DNA from: Chryseobacterium flavum
GTDB lineage: Bacteria; Bacteroidota; Bacteroidia; Flavobacteriales; Weeksellaceae
NCBI RefSeq assembly: GCF_003385595.1
Contig: NZ_QNUE01000021.1
Location: 1 to 56,336, forward strand
DNA: 56,336 nt
Direction of reading: 5' to 3'
Each line of letters opens with the position of its first letter. Position 1 is the first letter of the stretch. The position numbers were made by a program, and so were the translations under genes. Positions 45,209-53,253 of this stretch are shown in pieces. A model generated the notes under the pieces. The model saw only the letters and a list, made by a program, of their open reading frames with translations. It did no database searches and was not told the DNA's origin.

Positions 45209-45328
45209 GTAATTACGGTTTAATTTTAAAGATAAAAGTAGAAAAAAAAACAGCTTATTAACAAAGTTTAAATTCACAATATTTGTATTCTTCGAAAAAT
45301 AAATTATTTTTATCAACAGAAATTTGAT

Positions 45329-46411
45329 ATGTGGATTGTTTACATAACCCTGGCCATACTTTTATTGGCCTTAACCATACTCCCAAAGATCCAGAATTCC
45401 CATTGGGTGTTTCGGGTGCCTGAATTTGCAAAAATACAGATAACTTATCTTATATTTTTCACCTTCATATTGGGCTTGCTGACCGAGACTACAGAATATT
45501 TATGGTATTACCAGGGGCTTCTCGCAGTTTTATTTATTCATCATGGCCAAACATTGATTAAATATACCCCTCTTTATCCTGTAAAAAAACACAGACAACG
45601 CCACATATCCTCTGAAAAGCTGCATTTTATATCGGCTAATGTATATCAGTTCAATAAGGAATACAGCAGATTTATTGGACTAATTAAAAAATACAGTCCG
45701 GATTTTTTCATGACTATGGAAAGTAACGGAGATTGGGAAAAAGCACTGAAAGCCCTTGAGGGTAATTATCCCTATCAGCATAAAGTCACTCTTGAAAATA
45801 CGTATGGAATGCATTTTTATTCCAGAATTGAAATAAAACATGCAAAGACCCATTATTTTGTAGCAGATGATATTCCCAGTATTGAAATTCATATGAAGAC
45901 CAATGACGGTTTTTCTTTTGTGTTTTTTGGCGTACATCCGCCGCCGCCGAGTCCTACAGAGGAGGAAACTTCAAAGGAAAGAGACGGTGATCTTCTTAGC
46001 ACAGCCCAACGGGTAAAGGATATTAAAGATCCTGTAATTGTGGTTGGTGATTTCAATAATGTAGCATGGTCAAAGTCTTCCATATTATTTAGGAAAACCA
46101 GTCAGCTGATCGACCCGAGAATCGGTCATTCCTTTGTATCTACTTTTCATGCAAAATACCGTCTTTTAAGATTTCCTATTGATCTGATGTTCCACAGTGA
46201 AAACATCTTTATCAATGAACTTAAAACATTGGAAAATTTTGGATCAGATCATCTTCCCGTCTACTGTAATTTTTTTATAGATCATCACAATGACGAACAG
46301 GAAGAACTTATACAAACTGCCACCAGGGAGGAAGAAGCAGAAGCTAAAGAGATGATACAGGAGGGAATAGAAGAAGATGGTAATCGTGATACAGTGGTTA
46401 CTGAGGATTAA
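45329..46411 (+). CDS. Membrane-anchored endonuclease/exonuclease/phosphatase-family protein
   Basis: The 360-residue protein starts with two or three membrane helices (residues 1-75) and then carries an EEP-fold domain (about 95-320). Its catalytic-site motifs are FMTMESNGDW with the metal-binding Glu, VVVGDFNNVAWS with the Asp/Asn pair, and GSDHLPVYC with the final Asp-His. The C-terminal 40 residues are an unusual acidic tail (EEEAEAKEMIQEGIEEDGNRD). Related proteins cut nucleic acids, phospholipids or phosphoinositides; the substrate is unknown. Confidence 0.86.
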   Translation: MWIVYITLAILLLALTILPKIQNSHWVFRVPEFAKIQITYLIFFTFILGLLTETTEYLWYYQGLLAVLFIHHGQTLIKYTPLYPVKKHRQRHISSEKLHFISANVYQFNKEYSRFIGLIKKYSPDFFMTMESNGDWEKALKALEGNYPYQHKVTLENTYGMHFYSRIEIKHAKTHYFVADDIPSIEIHMKTNDGFSFVFFGVHPPPPSPTEEETSKERDGDLLSTAQRVKDIKDPVIVVGDFNNVAWSKSSILFRKTSQLIDPRIGHSFVSTFHAKYRLLRFPIDLMFHSENIFINELKTLENFGSDHLPVYCNFFIDHHNDEQEELIQTATREEEAEAKEMIQEGIEEDGNRDTVVTED

Positions 46412-46413
46412 AA

Positions 46414-46441
46414 AAAGAGCAGGCCTCTGACCCACTCTTTT
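46414..46441. terminator. Terminator between convergent genes
   Basis: AAAAAGAG and CTCTTTTT form an imperfect stem with GG/CC inside and a loop of about ten bases, between the endonuclease-fold gene and the small ORF. Confidence 0.65.
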
Positions 46442-46454
46442 TGAATATTTTTTT

Positions 46455-46595
46455 TCAGAATCCGAAGTTCCAACCCCAGCTAATAGCTCTGTTCTTACCC
46501 CACGTACCTATTGTAGTTCCTTTTTCTGTTTTGGTAAAAATGATAAGCAGTATGGTAATAACAGCTATAAGAATGTACAACTTCTTCTTTTTCAT
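46455..46595 (-). CDS. Unannotated 46-residue membrane peptide behind mvaD
   Basis: This short frame begins two bases after the mvaD stop and encodes MKKKKLYILIAVITILLIIF followed by a polar tail with GTWGKNRAISWGWNFGF. A lysine-rich start, one hydrophobic helix of about 14-16 residues and an aromatic C-terminus make a plausible small inner-membrane peptide with its tail outside. The tight spacing suggests translational coupling to mvaD. Function is unknown. It could also be a chance frame; the coherent protein-like layout and position argue for a real gene. Confidence 0.55.
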   Translation of the reverse strand: MKKKKLYILIAVITILLIIFTKTEKGTTIGTWGKNRAISWGWNFGF

Positions 46596-46597
46596 TT

Positions 46598-47659
46598 CTA
46601 AAATCTCATTACATCTTTCACTATTCCGTTCTTCTGGGTGTGAGGTAATAATTCAGTCTCTATGAATTCCTTGATTTTTCCGGAATCGCTATCATTATCC
46701 GGAAATAAAAGATGTACGTTTGCTCCGGCATCCAGGGTAAAGAATAAAGGCAGCCCTGTATCTCGTCTGAAGTCCCAGATCTTATTAATAACTTCGAGGG
46801 TTCCTGTTTTCATGAGGATAAAAGCAGGCTCACTCATCATCATCATAGCATGGAGAGTAAGTGCTTCATGCTCCACCAGCCTGATAAAGCCATTCATATC
46901 TCCATTCTTGAGAATCTCTTTCATCGGAACAAAATTTTCCCTGGCTTCCTGAAATCTTCGTTCTGCATAAGGATTGGTTTTCATCAGCCCATGCCCTACT
47001 GTTGAAGAAACACTTTTCTGGCCTTCGTGGATCAACAGGACCCAGTCATTAAAACGCTTAAAGACCTCATGGATTTCCGTATCCGGATATGGTACAGCAA
47101 ACAAGTCCGAACTTCCTTTCACATGTTCTGTTTCCCCCCAGACAACAAGTCCGTTATATAAACTTCTGCAGGCGCTACCGCTTCCCAATCTTGACAGGAA
47201 TGATGCTTTTTGTAAAGACTCCTCGTCTGAAGATTTACCCGTGAATACCTCATCCAGGCTCATCAAACATTTGGCAATTGCCCCAAATCCGGAGGCAGAG
47301 CTTGCTATACCCGAACTATGGGGAAAGGTATTTTCAGTTCTTATGATGTATTTACCCTTCAATATCCATGGAAGATATTGCGCTATGCTTTTGAAATATT
47401 TCTCAATCTTTTCTGCAAACTTTATTTCTTCATTACCGGACAGGAAAGTCTGCACAGAAAAAGGTTCGTCAGCAATAAACTCCATTGACGTATTGGTCTT
47501 ACAATGATTTAAAGTGTAGCTGATACTTGGGTTGGCAGGAATCTGATGTTCATATTTCCCCCAGTATTTAATCAGTGCAATATTGGACGGACAGCTTTCA
47601 GAAACAGTCCGGGTATGGATAGTAAAGTTTTCTTTTCCTATAAATTCTTGTGTTGTCAT
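46598..47659 (-). CDS. mvaD: Diphosphomevalonate decarboxylase
   Basis: MvaD converts mevalonate diphosphate to isopentenyl diphosphate, the last step of the mevalonate pathway used by many Flavobacteriia. The 353-residue GHMP-fold enzyme has SCPSNIALIKYWGKYE near the N-terminus, the phosphate-binding HSSGIASSASGFGA, SRLGSGSACRS and the FFTLDAGANVHLL block. ATG 47659 is preferred over a TTG at 47671. No other mevalonate gene is in the window. A tiny ORF follows two bases after its stop. Confidence 0.92.
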   Translation of the reverse strand: MTTQEFIGKENFTIHTRTVSESCPSNIALIKYWGKYEHQIPANPSISYTLNHCKTNTSMEFIADEPFSVQTFLSGNEEIKFAEKIEKYFKSIAQYLPWILKGKYIIRTENTFPHSSGIASSASGFGAIAKCLMSLDEVFTGKSSDEESLQKASFLSRLGSGSACRSLYNGLVVWGETEHVKGSSDLFAVPYPDTEIHEVFKRFNDWVLLIHEGQKSVSSTVGHGLMKTNPYAERRFQEARENFVPMKEILKNGDMNGFIRLVEHEALTLHAMMMMSEPAFILMKTGTLEVINKIWDFRRDTGLPLFFTLDAGANVHLLFPDNDSDSGKIKEFIETELLPHTQKNGIVKDVMRF

Positions 47660-47780
47660 AGTTTCATTCAAATGATAAAGCCGGTTTTAATCACAAAGCC
47701 AAACTGTAATATTTTTGATTTCTCCGGAATACATCCGGATCATTAAGAGGTATAAGCTTTTGGAAACAAGCTTTATTTAA

Positions 47781-49550
47781 TTAATACATCTCCTCAATAA
47801 TATCTGCATATTTTTTGATCACCACATTTCTTTTAACTTTCAATGTGGGAGTAATTTCTCCTGTATTGATATCAAATTCTGCCGGCATCAATGTAAATTT
47901 TTTCACTTTTTCATAATCAGCAAGATGATGCTGCAGTTCTTTGATTTTGTCTTTATAAAAAGCTGTCACCTTATCATTTTTTACAGCATCCTCCCAAGTG
48001 GTAAAAGGAATATTATTCTTTTTGATGAAATCCTGTAAAAATTCAAAGTTGGGAACAATCAGCGCTGAAACAAATTGTCTTCCCTCCGCAATCAGCATAA
48101 TCTGCTGAATAAAATTGTTATTGGTTAAAAGATTTTCAATCTGCTGGGGAGCAATATACTTCCCATTGGATGTTTTCATGAGGTCTTTAATCCGGTCTGT
48201 AATGATCAGATTTCCTTTTTCATCAAACTTTCCTGCATCACCTGTTTTAAACCATCCGTCTTCTGTAAAAACTTTCTGGGTTTCCTCAGGCTTGTTATAA
48301 TATCCTTTCATAATACCATTACCTCTTGCCTGAATTTCATCACTTTCACCAATACGGATTTCTACTCCCGGAAGTGGTTTTCCACTGGTAGCATGTTCAA
48401 AGTGGGTTAAAGGAAAAAGAGTTAAGGTTGCCGTAGTTTCAGTTAACCCATATCCTACGGTTACATGGATTCCCACGGATTCAAAAAATCTGGTTACTTC
48501 CGGTGACAGGGAAGCTCCGCCGCAAGGCAAAAACCATAGTCTTCCTCCCATCTTTTCTTTAATCTTACTGAAGACCAGCATATCTGCTATGGATTCTTTA
48601 CACTTTAATCCAAAAGGAATCGCTTTTTCATTCCTTCTTAATTCAGCGGTTTCCCATCCTGTTTTCAAAGCCCAGTTAAAGATTTTCTTTTTAAATGAAG
48701 ACCCTTCTTCCGCCTTTTCAAGTACTCCGGCATATACCTTTTGAAAAAACCTTGGTACTGTACACATTGTGGTAGGTTTCACTTCTTCGAGGGCTTTTGC
48801 TACGTTTTTAGGATCTTCAAGAAAATACACCCTGGCTCCCCCATAAAGGCAGAGTAAGCTCCAGCTTCGTTCAAAAACATGACTCAAAGGTAAAAATGCC
48901 AGAGAAAGTTCTTCCTCAAAGTTTTTAAATTTAAAAAATTCAAAGTGAGAGTCAAAAGCCTTTATAAAATTTCCATGCGTGAGCATTACTCCTTTGGGAG
49001 TTCCTGTTGTTCCGGAGGTATAGATGAGTGTAGCGGTATCTTCATCTTCTTTTTTACAGATTTCAAGTTCCGGAGAAGCCTTTGCGATAAAATCTTCAAG
49101 GTAAAAACTGCTGAACTCTTTTTTGATCCACACTGCTTTTTTAGAAACAACAATAGTTTCAAGATTGTTATCTTGCTTATGTAAGAGATCCAGACAGGCA
49201 TCATATTGCCCCTGATTTCCTACCAACACTACTTTGGCACCAGAATCATTGATAATATATTCAGCCTGTTCGGCATTGTTCGTTGAATAAACAGGAACAG
49301 TAACTGCTCCAATTGACATGGTTGCAAGGTCAAAAATCATCCATTCAGAAGAATTGTCTGAATAGATTGCCACTTTATCATTTTCCTGAACTCCGGCGCC
49401 TTTTAATGCATTTGCTGTTTTAAAAATGATTTCACTGAATTTTTTCCAGCTCAGTTCTTTCCAGGCTTCATCTTTCTTTTTAAAGCCAATGGCAGCTTTT
49501 ATAGGATGCTTTTCTATATTTTTCAGGATAATTGCCTCTGCCAGATTCAT
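47781..49550 (-). CDS. fadD: Long-chain fatty acid--CoA ligase
   Basis: The 589-residue AMP-forming acyl-CoA synthetase activates fatty acids. The P-loop-like LIYTSGTTGTPKGVMLTHGN is at about residues 171-190, and the A5/A8 motifs VGYGLTETTATLT and DGWFKTGDAGKFDEKGNLIITDRIKDLMKTSNGKYIAPQ are typical of the eukaryote-like FACL group. Its start overlaps the SDR gene's stop by four bases (ATGA), so the two are coupled. Confidence 0.93.
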   Translation of the reverse strand: MNLAEAIILKNIEKHPIKAAIGFKKKDEAWKELSWKKFSEIIFKTANALKGAGVQENDKVAIYSDNSSEWMIFDLATMSIGAVTVPVYSTNNAEQAEYIINDSGAKVVLVGNQGQYDACLDLLHKQDNNLETIVVSKKAVWIKKEFSSFYLEDFIAKASPELEICKKEDEDTATLIYTSGTTGTPKGVMLTHGNFIKAFDSHFEFFKFKNFEEELSLAFLPLSHVFERSWSLLCLYGGARVYFLEDPKNVAKALEEVKPTTMCTVPRFFQKVYAGVLEKAEEGSSFKKKIFNWALKTGWETAELRRNEKAIPFGLKCKESIADMLVFSKIKEKMGGRLWFLPCGGASLSPEVTRFFESVGIHVTVGYGLTETTATLTLFPLTHFEHATSGKPLPGVEIRIGESDEIQARGNGIMKGYYNKPEETQKVFTEDGWFKTGDAGKFDEKGNLIITDRIKDLMKTSNGKYIAPQQIENLLTNNNFIQQIMLIAEGRQFVSALIVPNFEFLQDFIKKNNIPFTTWEDAVKNDKVTAFYKDKIKELQHHLADYEKVKKFTLMPAEFDINTGEITPTLKVKRNVVIKKYADIIEEMY

Positions 49551-50560
49551 TTCTTCAGCTTTTTGTCGTTAATATAATTGTTCAGATGAAAGTCTATACT
49601 TTCTTTTACGGGAATAAACTGATAGTTCAGCTTATCTTTAATTTTTTGATTTGAAATCGTATTGAATGAAGAAATCGCTTCAATATTTGATTTGGTTACC
49701 ATTCTTAATTTAGGAATCATCCAGCCGAAAAGTATATTGGCAAGTCTTCCTATATTCAGCTGGGTTTCTGTAAGAACCTTTGCGTCTTTAAGGCCCAAAC
49801 GTGTTCTGATCTGCTTTCCGAGCTCTGCATATCTCTTATTTTCGGAAACAATAATAAACCGCTCGTCAAAAATATTATTTTCCATGAGTTCCACAGCTAT
49901 TTTTGCTACATCTCTAACATCCACATAGGCAGAACCTCCGGAGAATGTGAAGCTATTATCTTCAAAAGTAGAAAACAATTCTCCACTGCTTTGGTGCCAG
50001 TTTCCACTGCCAACGATCATTCCGGGATTGATAATTGCTACATTAAGCCCTTCAGCGGCTGCCCTCCAGACTTCCATTTCGGACAGATGCTTTGAAATGG
50101 CATAGGCAGAATGGTCAAATTTAGGATTAAAGTCAGAATCTTCGTCAAGCTCACCTTTCTCATTGAAATTATCTAAAACAGCAACAGAGCTTACATGCAG
50201 AAATTTCTCTACTTCAGATCCTTCACAGGCAAACAATAAATTTTCTGTCCCTTTAATATTGGTATGGTACATTTCTTTTTCATCTTTTGGATGAAAACTT
50301 ACTTTTGCGGCACAATGATATACTTCTTTTACCCCCTTTAGGGCATTCTGTAAAGAACTCTGATCATCAAAATCCACATCTGCCCACTCAATTTTATTAA
50401 AAAAATCATCAGGATTTTCTGTATAAAAACTGTATGAATGCCTTACTTCGTTTAAATTGCTGCCTGGTCTTTTGGAGGCACGTACTTTTTTACCTCTTTT
50501 AAGAAGCTCCAATACGATTACCCTTCCCAGGATTCCGGTTGCGCCCGTTACAAAAACCAT
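49547..50560 (-). CDS. NAD(P)-dependent extended SDR oxidoreductase
   Basis: The 337-residue protein is an extended short-chain dehydrogenase (NAD-dependent epimerase/dehydratase fold). The Rossmann motif FVTGATGILGRVIVLELLKRG is N-terminal, the catalytic YAISKHLSE carries the Tyr-xxx-Lys pair, and VAVLDNF lies between them. It resembles the dihydroflavonol-reductase/HpnA-like branch. Coupling to an acyl-CoA ligase suggests an acyl or polyketide-like substrate; that is inference. Confidence 0.87.
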   Translation of the reverse strand: MVFVTGATGILGRVIVLELLKRGKKVRASKRPGSNLNEVRHSYSFYTENPDDFFNKIEWADVDFDDQSSLQNALKGVKEVYHCAAKVSFHPKDEKEMYHTNIKGTENLLFACEGSEVEKFLHVSSVAVLDNFNEKGELDEDSDFNPKFDHSAYAISKHLSEMEVWRAAAEGLNVAIINPGMIVGSGNWHQSSGELFSTFEDNSFTFSGGSAYVDVRDVAKIAVELMENNIFDERFIIVSENKRYAELGKQIRTRLGLKDAKVLTETQLNIGRLANILFGWMIPKLRMVTKSNIEAISSFNTISNQKIKDKLNYQFIPVKESIDFHLNNYINDKKLKK

Positions 50561-50890
50561 TAATTATGTTACTTGATTGCTGACTAAAATATAACAATAT
50601 TTTCTATCCGGCAATTCTTCATTCCTATGCAAAAGTACTTTGAAAAACTGCTTTTGCAAATTTGCGACTTTTAAAGCAAAACTCCACTTAATTTAACCAA
50701 TATTATCATTCTGAAGAGCATAAAATAATCGGATAAGCCTTCAATCTCACATTTTATTATGCAGAAATATATTCAGTAAACAATTTGTCATTCCCGTGAA
50801 TCCGGATGTCTGCATTACGTGAATAGCCCGGATCCTAAAGAATGACAAATCTGTCAATATTTCTATAAGCTGTTTTTTTGATAACTGTAC
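50561..50890. other. Intergenic region between the graspetide locus and the SDR gene
   Basis: No gene is visible. The only structure is the long palindrome at 50783-50850, which lies about 40 bases beyond the end of the second ATP-grasp gene on the minus strand. Confidence 0.6.
50783..50850. repeat. 68-bp intergenic palindrome
   Basis: Outer arms ATTTGTCATTC and GAATGACAAAT (50783-50793 and 50840-50850) match exactly; inner arms ATCCGG and CCGGAT (50800-50805 and 50828-50833) extend the hairpin. CGTGAAT occurs twice inside. It is not a short stem plus T-run, so it looks more like a REP-type or small non-autonomous mobile repeat than a simple terminator. It lies downstream of the graspetide genes and could still end their transcript. 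Confidence 0.6.
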
Positions 50891-51895
50891 TTAAGCCATT
50901 ACCATGTTATTTCTTCTTGGGGCTTTATCACAAAGAATATCTGCAATACTTTTTGAAATAAGATTGCCTTCTGTAAGATTATCCAGCCAGAAGAATTCTC
51001 CGGCAGCATTTATTTCAATAAAATAATATTCATCTTCAGGGGAAACAATAATATCTACTGCCCCATAGTCTACATTATAGGCATCTAAAAGTGCCAGCAG
51101 TTTTCCTTCGATATCTTCCGGGAGTTCTGTACGTACCCATTTATCAATAAGGTTTACTCCATCTTTCCTCCAGTCCACTTTAGAATCTTCAAACTGCTGG
51201 GAGTCTACCTCAAAAGCGTATATATCCCTGCCAACAATTGTTACTCTTAGTTCTTTTTTCTTCTCGATCATTTTCTGAAACTGCATAGGGCAATATAATA
51301 ATGAATCGAGCTCATCAAGTTTATCTTCTTTGACAACATTGGTAAAAACTACATTTTCCACCCCATCTTCATAAATGGCAAAGCCGGTTTGCATTTTAGC
51401 TACTACATTCTGATGTTTCAGGATAAATTTTCTGGCCTCATCAGCATTATTGGTGATACATGTTTCCGGAATTTTAAATCCGACTTTATCTGCTATTTTC
51501 AATTGCTCTTCTTTACTGTCGAGTCTTCTGTAAACACTTGGTTTACCTAATGCATATGCTTCCACAGATTCAATAAATCCGAAAATTGTATTACGGATCT
51601 CCCCCATTGCCGGGCCATAAAACTTTTGTTCGAGTTCATCTTTCAATCCTTTTCCGATATTGTAAGCTCTTCTGTACCAGATGGCAGCAATATCGTCCAG
51701 GCGGTACTTTTTCTCCTGGGTTTCAAGGATGCTTACCCATTCCCCATCCTGAAAGATCGTTGATAGTTTATTTTTTAAAGGATATAAATCAACGTCAAAC
51801 CGAATGACTTCACATCCGTTTTTATCAATATATTCTGTCACTTTTTCAATAGAAAAGTTATCTGCTGTATGTGTTATAATTAATATTTTATTCAT
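50891..51895 (-). CDS. Graspetide ATP-grasp ligase, amide-forming type (MvdC/MdnB-like)
   Basis: The 334-residue enzyme is a peptide macrocyclase of the microviridin type; these activate acidic side chains with ATP and join them to Thr/Ser or Lys. The N-terminal KILIITHTADNFSIEKV domain and AIWYRRAYNIGKG match the family, as do the ATP-grasp region VVAKMQTGFAIYED, the CPMQFQKMIEKKKELRVTIVG block and the closing YFIEINAAGEFFWLDN. The GEFFWL ending is my reason for the lactam-forming (Lys-acting) assignment. It overlaps the preceding ATP-grasp gene by eight bases. Confidence 0.85.
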   Translation of the reverse strand: MNKILIITHTADNFSIEKVTEYIDKNGCEVIRFDVDLYPLKNKLSTIFQDGEWVSILETQEKKYRLDDIAAIWYRRAYNIGKGLKDELEQKFYGPAMGEIRNTIFGFIESVEAYALGKPSVYRRLDSKEEQLKIADKVGFKIPETCITNNADEARKFILKHQNVVAKMQTGFAIYEDGVENVVFTNVVKEDKLDELDSLLYCPMQFQKMIEKKKELRVTIVGRDIYAFEVDSQQFEDSKVDWRKDGVNLIDKWVRTELPEDIEGKLLALLDAYNVDYGAVDIIVSPEDEYYFIEINAAGEFFWLDNLTEGNLISKSIADILCDKAPRRNNMVMA

Positions 51896-52844
51896 GGAAA
51901 CTGATTCTTTTTATAAGGTTATCGGCAATTCTCTGTGCTATGGGAAAATCAAGCTCTTTCTGCAGCATCCCCCATTCTCCCTGTGGGTTCACTTCAAGGA
52001 AGTAATATTTTCCATCTTTACCTTTGATCATATCAATAGCTCCAAGGTAAAGCCCCATTTCTTTCATCATAGAGTTCAGGTTTAGTTTAATATTTTCCGG
52101 CAGTTCATAGTATGACCAGAAATAATTCCCCTGTGACACCCTCCAATCTGCATTTTCACTGTTATTAATTTTCCCTGTATAAAATTCACCATCTACATAA
52201 ACAATTCTCAGCTCATATTCTTTATCAATATACGGTTGAAAGATCATGGGACAATATGCAATATCTGAAATATGCCCCAATGTATCTTCTTCAATAATAG
52301 TTGTGGCAAGTATATTTTCCCCGGTCATTGTTTTTCCGGTCACACTGTGAAGCTTAGCAACGGCTTTTCCATGACAATACTGATAAAAAAAAGTTTTTAT
52401 CGTGTTTTCATCATTAGAAAAGATAGTATGGGGAATGGTCAGGTTATTCTTTTGGGCAATGTTAAGCTGAAACATTTTATTTCCATCGATCTTTTTTTCT
52501 TTTTCATAGGGATTAATCCATGGGATATGTTCCAGAATGGTGAACAGGTTATACCGGAGGTTTCCGTATTCTTTCAGGAAGATCTGCCTGTAATCGCCAT
52601 CCAATTCCTCCGGAATGGTTATCTTCCACGCTTTCCTGTGCCAGACTCCTTTAATATTATCGGAATGAACCGTATTTCCATATTCATCTGTTAATTCAAA
52701 CGAATTTTCGCTGACACTGATTTTCTGTAGATGATTTATCCTGTCGGAATTCAGCCTGAAGTAAGGAATATTCTGAGTTGTAAGATATTCAAAAAAAAGA
52801 TCAATATTATAAAAATCCTGAGAGTGGGTAATACAGAGAATCAT
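51888..52844 (-). CDS. Graspetide ATP-grasp ligase, ester-forming type (MvdD/MdnC-like)
   Basis: The 318-residue enzyme is the second microviridin-type macrocyclase, expected to form the Thr and Ser omega-ester rings first. It has the N-terminal LCITHSQDFYNIDLFFEYL domain, GVWHRKAWKITIP, the ATP-site AVAKLHSVTGKT, CPMIFQPYIDKEYELRIVYVDG and the ending YFLEVNPQGEWGML. The GEWGML ending and its place directly after the precursor support the ester-forming assignment. A hairpin separates it from the precursor gene. Confidence 0.85.
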   Translation of the reverse strand: MILCITHSQDFYNIDLFFEYLTTQNIPYFRLNSDRINHLQKISVSENSFELTDEYGNTVHSDNIKGVWHRKAWKITIPEELDGDYRQIFLKEYGNLRYNLFTILEHIPWINPYEKEKKIDGNKMFQLNIAQKNNLTIPHTIFSNDENTIKTFFYQYCHGKAVAKLHSVTGKTMTGENILATTIIEEDTLGHISDIAYCPMIFQPYIDKEYELRIVYVDGEFYTGKINNSENADWRVSQGNYFWSYYELPENIKLNLNSMMKEMGLYLGAIDMIKGKDGKYYFLEVNPQGEWGMLQKELDFPIAQRIADNLIKRISFHE

Positions 52845-52852
52845 TAGCCTGC

Positions 52853-52891
52853 TTTATTAAAAAGGGAAACTTAATGAATAAGTTTCCCTTT
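52853..52891 (-). terminator. Attenuator-like hairpin behind the precursor gene
   Basis: A perfect 13-bp stem, AAAGGGAAACTTA with its complement, and a 5-base loop lie 29 bases after the precursor stop and about 9-17 bases before the first ATP-grasp start. The minus-strand exit reads TTTTTAATAAAG. Partial read-through would yield much precursor and little enzyme. Confidence 0.8.
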
Positions 52892-52919
52892 GTAGTTTAT
52901 TACTATTCTACACTGTCAA

Positions 52920-53138
52920 TTATACTTCCTGAGCATCATCATCTCCGTCAGAAGGATATTTCATCGTATGATCCATATCTCCTGTAGAAGATGTTACATT
53001 ATCGATAATTGGCTTTGTAATCACATCTCTTTCAGGAATTGTAATATCAGTACCTCCTTTTACTTTTTCAGGTTCTTTAAGCTGTTTTTCTAAGAATGAT
53101 GCGAAAAACGGTTTCTTTTTTGAATTTTTGTTTTCCAT
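52920..53138 (-). CDS. Microviridin-type graspetide precursor peptide
   Basis: The 72-residue peptide has the microviridin leader motif PFFASFLEKQL (residues 10-20), close to the PFFARFLE helix that ATP-grasp enzymes bind, and one C-terminal core TMKYPSDGDDD (residues 58-68) matching TxKYPSDxE/D. By analogy Thr58 and Ser63 give ester rings and Lys60 an amide ring with acidic residues at 64-68. The tail AQEV follows. Mature products of this class inhibit serine proteases, and microviridin-type peptides (chryseoviridins) are known from Chryseobacterium. The core motif leaves little doubt. Confidence 0.92.
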   Translation of the reverse strand: MENKNSKKKPFFASFLEKQLKEPEKVKGGTDITIPERDVITKPIIDNVTSSTGDMDHTMKYPSDGDDDAQEV

Positions 53139-53253
53139 AAGTTAATAATTTTAATTTTTTGACAATCCAAATTACAAAAAAAATCAACTCATGGAGAAAT
53201 ATTTCAACAGTTTAATAAAATTTTAACAAAAAGCCTTAATTTAAATATCAGAT

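Noticed and set aside
46974..47507. 177-codon plus-strand frame opposite mvaD
   Set aside because: Opposite-strand shadow; mvaD motifs clearly mark the minus strand as coding.
53168..53174. TAATTTG on the minus strand as a -7 element for the graspetide precursor
   Set aside because: One base shorter than TAnnTTTG and no TTG at a fitting distance, so the promoter of the locus remains unidentified.
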